Source: Fiminaster sp050874705
GTDB taxonomy: Bacteria > Bacillota_I > Bacilli_A > RFN20 > CAG-826
Length of the DNA stretch: 55,416 nt
Assembly (NCBI GenBank): GCA_050874705.1
Contig: JBNMLE010000002.1
Coordinates: forward strand, 1-55,416
Direction: 5' to 3'
Positions 1 through 9,369 of this stretch are shown one piece after another. Below the pieces are notes generated by a model, which had not been told where the DNA came from, ran no database searches, and saw only the letters and a program-made list of their open reading frames with translations. The position numbers and the translations under genes were made by a program. Numbering within the stretch: position 1 is the stretch's first letter; each line of letters begins with the position of its first letter.

Positions 1-178
1 ACTTTACTCTATATGTCTCACCATATTCATTTGGCTCCCTAGAATTACGTTTTATCTCTCCAGATACAGAACTGGGCGATCTTCCTATTTCTTTTGCTAT
101 CTGACGAATTGAAATGCCTTGAGCAAGTAGATGTTTAATACTAATTCTTTCTTCTATGGTAAAATGTGAATAGCTCAT
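1..178 (-). CDS. IS30-family transposase, N-terminal fragment cut by window edge
   Basis: Read by hand from the minus strand, this starts MSYSHFTIEERISIKHLLAQ and continues through a helix-turn-helix with the motif SIRQIAKEIGRSPSSVSGEI. That is the typical N-terminal DNA-binding domain (HTH_38) of IS30 transposases. About 59 residues are visible before the edge; the DDE catalytic domain would lie outside. A strong ribosome binding site, AGGAGG at 185-190, sits six bases before the ATG, so the start is well supported. No stop or frameshift is seen in the visible part, so the gene may be intact beyond the edge. Confidence 0.8.
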   Translation of the reverse strand, partial: MSYSHFTIEERISIKHLLAQGISIRQIAKEIGRSPSSVSGEIKRNSREPNEYGETYRVK

Positions 179-280
179 AAAGAACCTCCTGGAGATAAGT
201 GTCGCAACTATATCTTACACCAGGATTGATATGAGCCTTTATTTTTGTCTAGAAGTGTTGCACTTGAACGGTAAATTCAC
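1..280 (-). mobile_element. IS30-family insertion sequence, one end only
   Basis: The left edge holds the 5' part of a transposase gene on the minus strand plus the outer end of the element. Upstream of the gene, about positions 251-280, the minus strand reads TTTACCGTTCAAGTGCAACA, which resembles the terminal inverted repeats I associate with IS30 relatives. The other end lies outside the window, so the exact boundary and any target duplication cannot be seen. The element sits just downstream of the rpsR terminator and does not interrupt that operon. Confidence 0.6.
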
Positions 281-283
281 CTG

Positions 284-311
284 TATTAAAAAAGAGCCAC
301 AAGCGTGGCTC
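284..311 (-). terminator. Rho-independent terminator of rpsF-ssb-rpsR
   Basis: On the minus strand the stem GAGCCAC / GTGGCTC (7 bp, 4-base loop) is followed by a T-rich run. It lies 15 bases after the rpsR stop and closes the operon. Confidence 0.85.
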
Positions 312-325
312 TAATTAAGAATAAA

Positions 326-553
326 TTAGTCTTGAATGTAAGGTAATAAGCCCATATAACGAGCATTCTTAATTGCTTTGGCTAATTCTCTTTGATATTT
401 AGCACATGTGCCAGTTGCGTGGCGTGAAGCAATTTTACCATTTGGAGTGATGAATTTGCTAAGAAGTTCAACATCCTTGTAATCGATATATTTGACTTTA
501 TTTTTTGTGAAATAACATACCTTTTTATGTGGTCTAATTTTCTTGTATCCCAT
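326..553 (-). CDS. rpsR: Ribosomal protein bS18
   Basis: The 75-residue product has the S18 signature region: basic N-terminus (GYKKIRPHKKVCYF), then YKDVELLSKFIT and the conserved GTCAKYQRELAKAIKNAR helix. S18 binds 16S rRNA on the small-subunit platform together with S6, which is encoded two genes upstream. The length is normal for the family. It is the last gene of rpsF-ssb-rpsR, 14 bases after ssb, and is followed by a terminator. The order S6-SSB-S18 is conserved in Bacillota. Confidence 0.97.
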   Translation of the reverse strand: MGYKKIRPHKKVCYFTKNKVKYIDYKDVELLSKFITPNGKIASRHATGTCAKYQRELAKAIKNARYMGLLPYIQD

Positions 554-567
554 ATTAGTTATCCTTT

Positions 568-990
568 CTAGAATGGAAGGTCGTCATCAGTTACATCTAT
601 AGTATCAAGATTCTTATTTTCATCATGAGCTGGTTCATCAAGAGGAATTTCTTCATTAGGAATTTCTTTTGATTTTGGTTCAAGGAATGTAATTGAATCA
701 GCGATTACTTCGATAACTGAGGCTTTTGTTCCATCTCTTCTTTCATATGTGCGTTGACGGATTCTTCCATCAACACCCACGAGTGAGCCTTTACGGCAGA
801 ATTTTGCAACGTTATCTGCTTGTTGATTCCAAACAGTAACTCCAATAAATGTTGTGGTTTTTTGACCGTTTGCGTCTTTCATGCGATCATCCACTGCAAG
901 AGTAAATGATGCAACAGAAGTGTCGGAATTTGTTCTTCTGAGTTCTGGATCACGTGTTAAACGTCCAACTAGAACAATTCGATTCATCAT
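568..990 (-). CDS. ssb: Single-stranded DNA-binding protein
   Basis: This 140-residue protein has an N-terminal OB fold (about residues 1-105; MNRIVLVGRLTRDPELR and the FIGVTVWNQQADNVAKFC strand region), a variable acidic linker and the C-terminal tip DDDLPF. SSB uses that tip to recruit replication and repair partners. It coats single-stranded DNA during replication, recombination and repair. The gene lies between rpsF and rpsR in the usual Gram-positive arrangement. The start has two adjacent ATG codons after AGGAGG; the first is used here, and the second would remove one residue only. Confidence 0.96.
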   Translation of the reverse strand: MMNRIVLVGRLTRDPELRRTNSDTSVASFTLAVDDRMKDANGQKTTTFIGVTVWNQQADNVAKFCRKGSLVGVDGRIRQRTYERRDGTKASVIEVIADSITFLEPKSKEIPNEEIPLDEPAHDENKNLDTIDVTDDDLPF

Positions 991-1006
991 AAGTGAATAC
1001 CTCCTA

Positions 1007-1294
1007 TTAGTCTTTATCGACCATGATTAGATGACGAACAACATTTTGGTCGATTTTGGCTAAACGAACAAATTCTTTTAATGCTGCATTTTCTGCTGTC
1101 ACTTTGATAACAACATAGTAGCCTTTTAGCATATCATCGATTGGATATGCGAAGTTGCGTAAGCCCCATTCATTGACATTGGTGATTTTTGCACCATTGT
1201 TTGAAAGAATGGCGTGAAGTTTTTCGATTTCAGCTTTGCGGGCTTCTTCATCGAGATCAGCTTTCACAATGTACATGATTTCGTACTTTTTCAT
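1007..1294 (-). CDS. rpsF: Ribosomal protein bS6
   Basis: The 95-residue product begins MKKYEIMYIVKADLDEE and carries the S6 features: a ferredoxin-like fold with the conserved GLRNFAYPIDDMLKGYYVV stretch. S6 pairs with S18 on the 30S platform. It is the first gene of the operon. A good ribosome binding site (AAGGGAGGT) precedes the ATG, and a near-consensus promoter lies about 75 bases upstream. The length matches the short Gram-positive S6, without a long C-terminal tail. Confidence 0.97.
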   Translation of the reverse strand: MKKYEIMYIVKADLDEEARKAEIEKLHAILSNNGAKITNVNEWGLRNFAYPIDDMLKGYYVVIKVTAENAALKEFVRLAKIDQNVVRHLIMVDKD

Positions 1295-1319
1295 ATAGGC
1301 ACCTCCCTTTGGTCTTCTG

Positions 1320-1362
1320 GCTGTTATTTGCTAACAGCAGAGAGAAACGCGATTTCTCGCGT
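1320..1362 (-). promoter_or_regulatory. rpsF 5' leader with two hairpins
   Basis: The minus-strand leader folds into ACGCGA-GAAA-TCGCGT at 1347-1362 (6 bp with a GNRA loop, close to the predicted 5' end) and GCTGTTA-GCAAA-TAACAGC at 1320-1338 (7 bp), just before the ribosome binding site. The first may protect the RNA 5' end. I do not see the CCG element of the known S6:S18 autoregulatory leader, so a regulatory role is inference. Confidence 0.5.
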
Positions 1363-1366
1363 ATGC

Positions 1367-1395
1367 ATTATATATTAATAAGCATGTTCGTTCAA
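1367..1395 (-). promoter_or_regulatory. Promoter of rpsF-ssb-rpsR
   Basis: The minus strand has TTGAAC (1390-1395), a 17-base spacer and a perfect TATAAT (1367-1372). It is a near-consensus sigma-A type promoter, as expected for a ribosomal protein operon. Confidence 0.85.
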
Positions 1396-1496
1396 GTTTT
1401 TTATGGCGTTGCTCATCATATATATGGAATACAATTCTCAATATCTTATAGTCAGCAAAAACAAAAAATATTCAATTTTTAAATATGTTGTCGATT

Positions 1497-4328
1497 TTAA
1501 TTAAGCAAAGATAATAAATCTCGCTTCCTAAATTTAACAATAGGAATTATCAAACATAACGCTGACAAAACTAGTGAACATCCTAAAGAAATTAAAAGTA
1601 ACAACGGATTAATAAATATGAAAGAAGCATTAATACCAAAAAGTGATCCTAAATAGGAATTTCCAAATGAATTAATAATAATTACAAATATGATTGAAAA
1701 TATAAATGCAATAAAACAAGCGGTTAATGGAATAGTCGCTAAAGGAACAATGGATTTTAATTTGTCATATCCAAAGCATCTAACAAGAGATAGATTCTTT
1801 TCTTCATTCTTTTCAACTGATATAAGGAAGAAAAATAACAAGAATATACTTACGACTACAAGTATAGCGGCAAATAAAAGCGAAAAATCTGATGCAGTTA
1901 TTATGTAATCCTTTTTAGAAGTCATAAAATAATCAGCAGCATTATTTTTGCTAAAAGTGAATTTTTCGTTTTCAATGGATTTTACAGTTTCAATCGCCTT
2001 TTTTATTAAAGAAACGCTATTCAAACCAGAAATAATAACGTTTTCAACACATGTTGTTTGCCCGTAATCTTCAAGTATCTCATCATATTGTTTTTGTTTT
2101 GCATGGAGCATATATGAAGAGTTAGATGTGATTGACATGTAATTATTTCTTTCAAAATTTATATAACCGATTTTAAAACTTTTGTGATAATTGTCATCAT
2201 TCGTGTATAAAGTGAAATCTATATCATTTAATACGCTACGTATGTCATTTTTTATTCCATTTAGAAAATCTTGTTCTATTACTTTTCCTTTTTGTTCGTA
2301 CAATCCACTTACTTCATATTCGGTTCCTGGAAAAAGCTTGTATTTAATTAAAAGCATAAGATAGAAAGTTTTCAAAATGTCATTTGTTTTTTCATCATTT
2401 GAGTCAAAATTGTATTTTTCCTCAAATAATTTTTCATAAAAGAATGTAGCTTTTTCTTTCAATGAAACTAATTCTTCTCCGGTGGGTAACCCATTCTTTT
2501 TAACATATTGTTCACATGCAGTTATTGTTAAAATTGAAGGGCTGTCAGATTTATATTCGAAAACTTAGCTATAGGCAGGTTTTTGTTTAATGTTTCAATT
2601 GATGAAAAACCCATCTCCCACTGCTCACGCTTTTGATATTCAAAATTATATATTCGAGAATAATCTAAAAACATCGAAGAATTTGGAAGCGTAAAAGAAA
2701 TAGGTATTATTTTTCCAATACAATAAGCAGAAAGGCCATAAGGATTGTTTGAATCAATTTCAATAAAATTATTTTCGTTTAAAACTGAAACGTACCCTAT
2801 TCTATCATTGTTATCATCGTTTATTTTGATATAAGACACATCATTTAATTGTGTTTCTTGTTTAAAGAGAGAATAAACATCAGGCGACACATATATCAAA
2901 TTTTTAGGACTGGCTATTCCGTAACCATAATCGTAATCTCTTGAACCACCAGATAATTTGGCAGTGAAATCTGGATAATTATCTCGCGTGTCGTATTTGC
3001 TACAATCGATAATACCAACAATTTCAAAATCAGTTTGCTTAAATGTAAATTTTGGTTTTAAGAGTAAAAAACTCTCCATTGAAGTTATTTCGTCGTTTCT
3101 TATTGTCGTTCCAAAACCATATTTTTTGAACATGTCAAACATGGTTTTACTTACAAGAACTTCATTTGAAGTGTTTGGTTTTCTTCCACATATTATAGGA
3201 TAATGCTTTTCAACATATGAATCATATCTGCATAAGCTATGAATGTCTCCCCATCTTGAATCTTTTTTGTCAATACTTTTCGAATTTTTATATAATAGAT
3301 CTCTACTAGCAAGAGGCACCATAAAATTATCAATACATGGTAAAACAACAAAGTCGTCATGTTGTCTAAACGCTTCTATTTCATCTAATGTGTAAGAACT
3401 AAAAAAGTATTAAGTTTTCTCGTATGCTTTGTAAAAACAATCGAATTTTCGCCTGTTTCAACCATCATAGATTGAACCGCTCTTTCGGTATCATATTGGT
3501 GAAAAGAAAATCCAAATATTGATAAGGCAGAAGTAAGGGCTAAAAGAATAGATGCAAAAGATGATCTAAAACCATATTTCTTAAATAAAGAAACACCAAA
3601 TTTGAGCATTCTTTTAATAGAAAGAGGCTCTCTTTTTGTTTTTTCTACATTTTGATCAGTCTCTTTAAAAGCTTTTGGCTTATTAATAAGTTCACCATTT
3701 TCAAGATTTAATACAATTGGTTTAAATGGTTTTAATATTTCTGTTTCATGAGAAGAAAATATAATTAATCTGTCTTTTGATAAGTCTTTCAAAAGTGAAA
3801 ATAGATTAATTGAATTTTCTTTATCAAGCGCTCCAGTTGGTTCATCCGCTAAAATGACTCTAGCATCTTTCGCTAATGCTCTTGCTATTGAAACTCTTTG
3901 CTTTTGCCCACCTGAAAGTTCATTAATTCTTCTTTTTTCATATCCTTCTAGACCTACGAGTTTCAAACATTCGTTAGCTTTGTCATTACCAACGCTATTA
4001 GGGCAAACAAGTTTGACATTTTCTAAAACAGTTAATTCATCAAAAAGGCAATACTGTTGGAAAATAAAAGAAATTGCATCCGCTCTAAAGGTATCTAGTT
4101 CTTTTGGAGAATATGTAACTATATCTTCTTTATCAAAAAATATATTTCCAGAATCAGGTTTAAGTAGTCCACCAAGCATTCCAAGGAGAGTTTTTTTCCT
4201 AAGCCAGAATGTCCTTTTAGTTAAAAGAATCCAGCATTAGGAAATGTATATGAAAAATCTTTTAGTGCATGCACATCTTTCCCTATTTTGGTTTTATAAG
4301 TTTTATTTACATTTATTAGTTTGATCAT
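1497..4328 (-). pseudogene. Broken ABC transporter ATPase fused to FtsX-type permease
   Basis: One gene of about 940 codons is interrupted at least four times. The N-terminus MIKLINVNKTYKTK starts at 4328 and reads to a TAA at 4221-4223. A shift in an A run follows inside the Walker A region (GHSGLGKK). The ATPase body then contains the ABC signature LSGGQKQRVSIARA, Walker B VILADEP and the H-loop SSHE, and runs into the first permease membrane segment. A shift in an A/T run near 3400 leads to the extracellular domain, and another near 2565 leads to the last part, with three membrane segments and the C-terminal FtsX fold ending at 1497. Such fusions export lipids, peptides or drugs in Bacillota. 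No other gene in the window is broken like this, so decay is likelier than poor sequence. Confidence 0.85.
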
Positions 4329-4471
4329 AATTAACAAAACCCACTAAAATATTGCTAGCTAATTAAACAATTAGAAATATTTCCTTCTTATTTACTTTTT
4401 TATTTTACCAAAAGTTTACTATTAGTATAAGGCTAAACTATGTATATGCCCTATAAAAGCAAAAAGATAAC

Positions 4472-4516
4472 AAAAAAGCGGAACCTGGTGAGCACTTACA
4501 GCGCTATAGGAACCGC
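4472..4516 (-). terminator. Terminator downstream of lysS
   Basis: On the minus strand GCGG..CCT and AGG..CCGC pair around a small internal T-T loop, with an inner AGCGC/GTGCT helix, and a run of T follows. It lies 23 bases after the lysS stop. Confidence 0.7.
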
Positions 4517-4538
4517 ATAAATATTATATAACTATTTT

Positions 4539-6035
4539 CTATTTTTTGGAAGAATCTCTCATGCAAGGGAATAAAATAACTTCTCTAATGCTTTGTTGAT
4601 TTGTCATAAGCATTACAAATCTATCAATGCCGATGCCGATTCCACCTGCTGGAGGCATACCGTATTCAAGAGCTTCAAGGAAATCAGTATCCATTTCACT
4701 TGCCTCTTCATCTCCAAGTTTCTTTGCTTCAAGTTGAGCAATAAAACGTTCTTTTTGGTCAATTGGATCATTTAGTTCTGAATAGGCGTTGCCATATTCC
4801 ATCGCGCCGATAAATAATTCAAATCTATCAGTAAACATTGGATTGTCTTTTTCTTTTTTAGTAAGTGGAGAAACTTCAATAGGATAACTATGAACAAATG
4901 TTGGTTCTTGTAAATATGGATCGCATTTTTCTTCGAAGAATGCATTTAAAATAAATCCAACACTAGTCCAGTGTTTTTCAACTTTGATTCCATTTTCTTT
5001 TGCAAGTTGAACAGCTTTTTCAAATGTCATGTCTTTGCTTGAAAAATCAATACCTGTTGCTTCTTTAACAACATCCACCATTGTAACCCATTTAAATGGT
5101 TTTCCTAAATCAAGTGTTTTATCGCCGAATGGGATTGTTGTTGAACCAACTACTTTTCTAGCGACTTCTCTGAATAAGTTTTCGCAAAGGTGTCTCATAT
5201 CTTGTAAATCACCATATGCTTGATAAAGTTCAACGGTTGTAAATTCAGGATTGTGTTTTGTATCCATTCCTTCATTTCTGAACAAACGACCTATTTCGTA
5301 AACACCTTCCATACCGCCAACAAGAAGTTTCTTAAGTGGTAATTCAGTAGCAATTCTTAAATAGAAATCTTTGTTTAATGCATTATGATGTGTGATGAAT
5401 GGTCTAGCAGCGGCGCCACCTAAAATTGGTGAAAGAACGCTTGTTTCTACTTCCACAAAACCTTGGCTATCAAAATAGTTTTGAATAGCGCGAATGATTT
5501 TTGGTCTTGCCAAAGCAATCTTCATTGAATCATCATTCATGATTAAATCAACATAACGGTGACGATATCTTTCTTCAACATCTGTAAGACCATGATATTT
5601 TTCAGGAAGTGGTCTTAATGATTTTGTTAAATGTGTGTATTTTTCAGCGCGAATCGTCATTTCACCGGTGCGTGTTAACATAACACGTCCATAGACACCG
5701 ACGATATCACCTATATCCGCTAATTTGAACAATTTATATGCTTCTTCACCAACAACATCGATGCCGACATATACTTGAATTCTGCCAGTGACATCTTTGA
5801 TGTTCATAAATGAAGCCTTGCCCATACGACGGATAGACATGATTCTTCCAGCGACAGTCACATAAACTTTATGTTCATCTAATTCTTTATTTGTTTTTCC
5901 ATCACATTTTTCATGAACAGATTTAACTGTATCTGTTCTTTCAAATTTTTGTCCAAATGGATCAACACCTAATTCTTGATATTTTGCAAGCTTATCACGA
6001 CGAGCTTGCTCTTGGTCTGTAAATTTTTCTTCCAT
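4539..6035 (-). CDS. lysS: Lysyl-tRNA synthetase, class II
   Basis: This enzyme charges tRNA-Lys with lysine using ATP. The 498-residue protein has the N-terminal OB anticodon-binding domain (about 55-150; VAGRIMSIRRMGKASFMNIKD) and a class II catalytic core: motif 2 around YEIGRLFRNEGMDTKHNPEF and motif 3 GGIGIGIDRFVMLM near residue 464. The length is standard. A moderate ribosome binding site (ACGAGGT) precedes the ATG. It is transcribed alone from a close promoter, with no T-box leader, and ends at its own terminator. Confidence 0.97.
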   Translation of the reverse strand: MEEKFTDQEQARRDKLAKYQELGVDPFGQKFERTDTVKSVHEKCDGKTNKELDEHKVYVTVAGRIMSIRRMGKASFMNIKDVTGRIQVYVGIDVVGEEAYKLFKLADIGDIVGVYGRVMLTRTGEMTIRAEKYTHLTKSLRPLPEKYHGLTDVEERYRHRYVDLIMNDDSMKIALARPKIIRAIQNYFDSQGFVEVETSVLSPILGGAAARPFITHHNALNKDFYLRIATELPLKKLLVGGMEGVYEIGRLFRNEGMDTKHNPEFTTVELYQAYGDLQDMRHLCENLFREVARKVVGSTTIPFGDKTLDLGKPFKWVTMVDVVKEATGIDFSSKDMTFEKAVQLAKENGIKVEKHWTSVGFILNAFFEEKCDPYLQEPTFVHSYPIEVSPLTKKEKDNPMFTDRFELFIGAMEYGNAYSELNDPIDQKERFIAQLEAKKLGDEEASEMDTDFLEALEYGMPPAGGIGIGIDRFVMLMTNQQSIREVILFPCMRDSSKK

Positions 6036-6054
6036 ATTAAAAACCTCGTAGAGT

Positions 6055-6063
6055 ATTTTAGCA
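6055..6063 (-). promoter_or_regulatory. Extended -10 promoter of lysS
   Basis: The minus strand reads TGC-TAAAAT, an extended -10, with a weak TTTATA at 18 bases. The start codon is 19 bases downstream, so the leader would be about a dozen bases. The same 12-mer, TATGCTAAAATA, occurs upstream of yaaA. Confidence 0.6.
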
Positions 6064-6123
6064 TAATAAAATAGTCTTTATAAACAACACATTACAAAGA
6101 ATTTCATAAAAACTTCAATAAAC

Positions 6124-6138
6124 AGCAATTAAATTGCT
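6124..6138 (-). terminator. Weak terminator after dusB
   Basis: AGCAAT-TTA-ATTGCT on the minus strand, 13 bases after the dusB stop, is followed by a partly T-rich stretch. It is short and AT-rich, so it may leak into lysS. Confidence 0.4.
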
Positions 6139-6151
6139 AAATAAATGTCTT

Positions 6152-7141
6152 TTAATCCTTCGAATTGTGACTAAAAGCAATAAACTCATCGAGCAACTTA
6201 TCAAATTGCTTTTTATCAACAAGATTAATAGCTATTTCGTTTTTAATTCTTTTTGTGTTTGGATAACCATTAAAGAATTTGGGAGCAATTCCACGAAGAA
6301 GCATCATTGCTCTATATTCCCCTTTTTCTTTAATCATTAAATCCGCTAAAAGGCGAAGATTTTTAATATTTTCTTCAAGTGTTATATTGGGCAATTTTTC
6401 ACCAGTAGTTAAATAAGTATCAATTTGTTTTACAAGAAAAGGATTTCCAACACCACCACGAGCAACCATTACTGCAGTGGCCTTAGTTATTTCCATTGCC
6501 TTAATAGCGTCATCAAGAGTGAATATATCTCCACTTATGATTAAAGGGACTTTCATTTTAGTTCCTAAGTCTTTTGCAAGTTCATATCTAGCACTTCCAC
6601 CATAACATTGAGCGGTTGTTCTAACATGAAGGGCGATTGCTGCTACGCCAGCTTTTTCTAAAGCGGCGATATTTTCCATAAAATTAATGTTTTCCTCATT
6701 CCACCCAAGTCTTATTTTCGCAGTCACTGGTTTAGGAGAATGCTTTACTAATGCAGTAAACATATCTTCTAAATATGCTGTATCTTTAAGTAATGCTGAA
6801 CCAGCGCCAGTTTTAGTAACTTTTGGAACAGGACATCCGAGATTTATATCGAATATATCAAAATTAGGATTTTCTTTTAAAACAATATCCATTGCTTGCA
6901 TAAGAGTTTCTTTATCGCTTCCAAATAATTGAATAGCAACAGGTCTATCAAGCTCACTCGTTTTAATATAATCAAATGTCATTTTATTGTTATAAGTTAG
7001 GCCATGATCTGACACCATTTCAGTGACTGAAAGACCCACTCCAAAAGGCTTCATGAATTCTCGATATGAGAGAAATGTTACTCCCGCCATTGGAGCTAAA
7101 ACAACATGCGATTTAATTATTATATTTCCTATTTTCCACAT
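6152..7141 (-). CDS. dusB: tRNA-dihydrouridine synthase (DusB type)
   Basis: This FMN-dependent enzyme reduces uridine to dihydrouridine in the tRNA D-loop. The 329-residue protein begins MWKIGNIIIKSHVVLAPMAG, the usual start of the TIM barrel. It has the catalytic Cys at position 103 in DINLGCPVPKV, followed by KTGAGSALL, and the phosphate-binding region MVARGGVGNPFL. Its length and its place behind ftsH fit DusB of Bacillota. No good ribosome binding site is next to the ATG. A strong hairpin that closes ftsH ends only six bases before the gene, so expression may depend on read-through or on an unseen start signal. Confidence 0.93.
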   Translation of the reverse strand: MWKIGNIIIKSHVVLAPMAGVTFLSYREFMKPFGVGLSVTEMVSDHGLTYNNKMTFDYIKTSELDRPVAIQLFGSDKETLMQAMDIVLKENPNFDIFDINLGCPVPKVTKTGAGSALLKDTAYLEDMFTALVKHSPKPVTAKIRLGWNEENINFMENIAALEKAGVAAIALHVRTTAQCYGGSARYELAKDLGTKMKVPLIISGDIFTLDDAIKAMEITKATAVMVARGGVGNPFLVKQIDTYLTTGEKLPNITLEENIKNLRLLADLMIKEKGEYRAMMLLRGIAPKFFNGYPNTKRIKNEIAINLVDKKQFDKLLDEFIAFSHNSKD

Positions 7142-7146
7142 ATGTA

Positions 7147-7169
7147 GTAAAAGGGAGGCAACGCCTCCC
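7147..7169 (-). terminator. Terminator between ftsH and dusB
   Basis: On the minus strand GGGAGGC-GTT-GCCTCCC (7 bp, GC-rich) is followed by TTTTACT. It starts nine bases after the ftsH stop and ends six bases before the dusB start. The same sequence contains GGAGG in one arm and its complement in the other, so an open form could offer a ribosome binding site. Confidence 0.75.
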
Positions 7170-7177
7170 TACTATAA

Positions 7178-9220
7178 TTATTTGTTTTCTTCTTTTGTTT
7201 CAGTTTCAACTGGTTTATCTTCTTTTATTTCAGTTGATTCAACATCAATAATTTTTTCTTCTTTATCTAATGTTCTGTGTTCAAGAAGATATGAAATTTC
7301 TTCCGCAGTAATAGTTTCGTTTTTAAGAAGTGTTTCTGCGATAAGAATTACATCATCTTTATTATCATTAATAATTTGACGTGCTTTTTCATGAGCTTCC
7401 TCAATGATTTTGCGAACTTGATTATCGATTTCATAAGCAACTTGTGTTGAGAAGTTCTTTTGAGTTGATGTGTAATCGCGTCCTAAGAATACTGAACCAG
7501 AATCTTTTTCATATTGAATAGGTCCTAATGTAGACATTCCATATTCAGTAACCATGCTTCTTGCAATGCGAGTTGCTACTTCAATATCGTTACTCGCGCC
7601 AGTTGTGACATCTTTAAAGAATATTTCTTCTGATGTTCTACCGCCAAGATACCCAACTATACGAGCTTCAAGTTCAGCTTTGCTAAGAAGGAATCTATCA
7701 TCTTCAGGAGTCATCATGACGTGACCACCTGTTCTTCCACGAGGAATAATAGTAATTTTTTGAACTTTATCGCTATGTGGAAGTTTAAGTCCAATAATTG
7801 CGTGACCTGCTTCATGATATGCAACAGTTTTTCTTTCTTGTTCATTCATGCCTTTTGATGATTTAGCTGGGCCAGCAATACGTCTATCAATTGCTTCATC
7901 AATATCTTTTAATGAAATCATTGGCTCATTTTGTCTTACCGCTAAAATGGCAGCTTCATTAAGAATATTTGCAATATCTGCGCCTGAGAAACCAGTTGTT
8001 CTTTGCGCTAAAGCAGCAAAATCTACTTTTGGATCGATTAATTTTCCGCGTGCGTGAACTTTAAATATTTCTTCACGACCTTTTTTATCAGGAAGATTAA
8101 CTGTAATAATTCTATCGAAACGCCCTGCACGAAGAAGAGCAGGATCAAGAACATCTTCTCTATTTGTAGCGGCAATAACAATAATTCCAGAATTATCTTC
8201 GAAACCATCCATTTCGACTAATAATTGGTTAAGAGTTTGTTCTCTTTCATCGTTACCACCACCTAAACCAGCACCACGTTGACGACCAACAGCATCGATT
8301 TCATCAATGAAAATTAAGCATGGAGCGGTTTGTTTGGCTTTTCTAAACATATCTCTAACACGTCCAGCACCAACACCAACAAACATTTCAACGAAATCTG
8401 AACCAGAAATGCTATAAAATGGAACACCTGCTTCTCCCGCAACAGCTTTTGCAAGCAATGTTTTACCTGTACCAGGAGAACCAACAAGTAATATACCTTT
8501 TGGAAGTTTTGCACCATATTTAGTGAATATTTGAGGTTCTTTTAAGTATTGAACAACTTCTTGCATTTCTGCTTTTTCTTCATCGCATCCAGCAACATCT
8601 GAGAATTTGATTTTGCTTGTATCAACTTTTCTAGCGCGGCTCTTATTAAAATCCATCGCACGATTATTAGAACCATTTACTGAATTTGCAAGTCTTGAGA
8701 ATAAGAACAATGCAATGACAATTGTAACTGCTGAAATGATAATTGTTGGTCCCCATTGTTCAAACCAATTTGTTTCAAATGCATAATGATCAACATAACC
8801 AACATTTGTGGCAGCAGGATTTGCGATTTTATAATTCTCAATCGCTTTTTTAAATTCTGTTGCATATGATTTATGTTCGACATAAGACCCTGTATTAGTT
8901 TCAGCGTCAAACACATATTGATCAAAGTTATAGTTATAAACATGAGAAGAACATGTAAATGAATAACGTGCTTCTTTATTTGTAGCTTTATTTACATATA
9001 CACCTTCAACTGTAACAACAGTTTGTTTATCGTAGACTTCCGCTGTACGGATATAATTGTCATTTAACATTGTATCGACATTAGATACTGTCCAATAATC
9101 AAAATGTTTTACATTCATTGAAACCATTAAAGCGATAAAGCTTCCAATGGCTAAAATCATCAATAGATAAGGAAGTATTCTAGCAAATATGCCTCTTTTT
9201 TTGCCATTTTCATTGTTCAT
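7178..9220 (-). CDS. ftsH: ATP-dependent zinc metalloprotease FtsH
   Basis: This membrane-anchored AAA+ protease degrades misassembled membrane proteins and short-lived regulators. The 680-residue protein has TM1 (about 14-36), an extracytoplasmic domain (37-155), TM2 (158-176), Walker A GSPGTGKT at 247-254, Walker B LIFIDEID at 302-309, the second region of homology ending in ALLRAGRFDR, and the zinc motif HEAGH at 469-473. The tail is charged and rich in Glu and Lys. The ribosome binding site AAGGAGG is strong. It follows tilS as in other Bacillota, but hpt, usually between them, is absent. Confidence 0.98.
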   Translation of the reverse strand: MNNENGKKRGIFARILPYLLMILAIGSFIALMVSMNVKHFDYWTVSNVDTMLNDNYIRTAEVYDKQTVVTVEGVYVNKATNKEARYSFTCSSHVYNYNFDQYVFDAETNTGSYVEHKSYATEFKKAIENYKIANPAATNVGYVDHYAFETNWFEQWGPTIIISAVTIVIALFLFSRLANSVNGSNNRAMDFNKSRARKVDTSKIKFSDVAGCDEEKAEMQEVVQYLKEPQIFTKYGAKLPKGILLVGSPGTGKTLLAKAVAGEAGVPFYSISGSDFVEMFVGVGAGRVRDMFRKAKQTAPCLIFIDEIDAVGRQRGAGLGGGNDEREQTLNQLLVEMDGFEDNSGIIVIAATNREDVLDPALLRAGRFDRIITVNLPDKKGREEIFKVHARGKLIDPKVDFAALAQRTTGFSGADIANILNEAAILAVRQNEPMISLKDIDEAIDRRIAGPAKSSKGMNEQERKTVAYHEAGHAIIGLKLPHSDKVQKITIIPRGRTGGHVMMTPEDDRFLLSKAELEARIVGYLGGRTSEEIFFKDVTTGASNDIEVATRIARSMVTEYGMSTLGPIQYEKDSGSVFLGRDYTSTQKNFSTQVAYEIDNQVRKIIEEAHEKARQIINDNKDDVILIAETLLKNETITAEEISYLLEHRTLDKEEKIIDVESTEIKEDKPVETETKEENK

Positions 9221-9280
9221 TTTATAATCCTCCTTTTATATATAAGTACTGAGTATTAATTTCTTCAATATTCTATTAGA

Positions 9281-9308
9281 ATAATACCAAAATCGACTTT
9301 TTTGTAAA
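9281..9308 (-). promoter_or_regulatory. Promoter of ftsH
   Basis: The minus strand has TTTACA (9303-9308), a 16-base spacer and TATTAT (9281-9286), about 60 bases before the ftsH ATG. The rest of this 149-base gap is AT-rich, with a small AAATGC/GCATTT hairpin that lacks a T tail. Confidence 0.6.
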
Positions 9309-9369
9309 TGCTTAATTGCATTTAGTAAATATAATATACAATCAATTTTTTAAAATTACCTTAAAAACA

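Noticed and set aside
1320..1362. Known S6:S18 autoregulatory leader before rpsF
   Set aside because: Two hairpins exist, but the CCG element in a bulged helix is not visible, so I describe them only as hairpins.
1690..1908. Plus-strand open frame opposite the decayed permease
   Set aside because: It is an antisense frame of the FtsX-type gene, with no ribosome binding site or recognisable domain.
6036..6151. T-box or lysine riboswitch before lysS
   Set aside because: The gap is 116 bases and the promoter is within 30 bases of the start, leaving no room for a riboswitch.
9308..9330. Terminator after tilS from the AAATGC/GCATTT hairpin
   Set aside because: Neither strand has a T run after it at the proper place.
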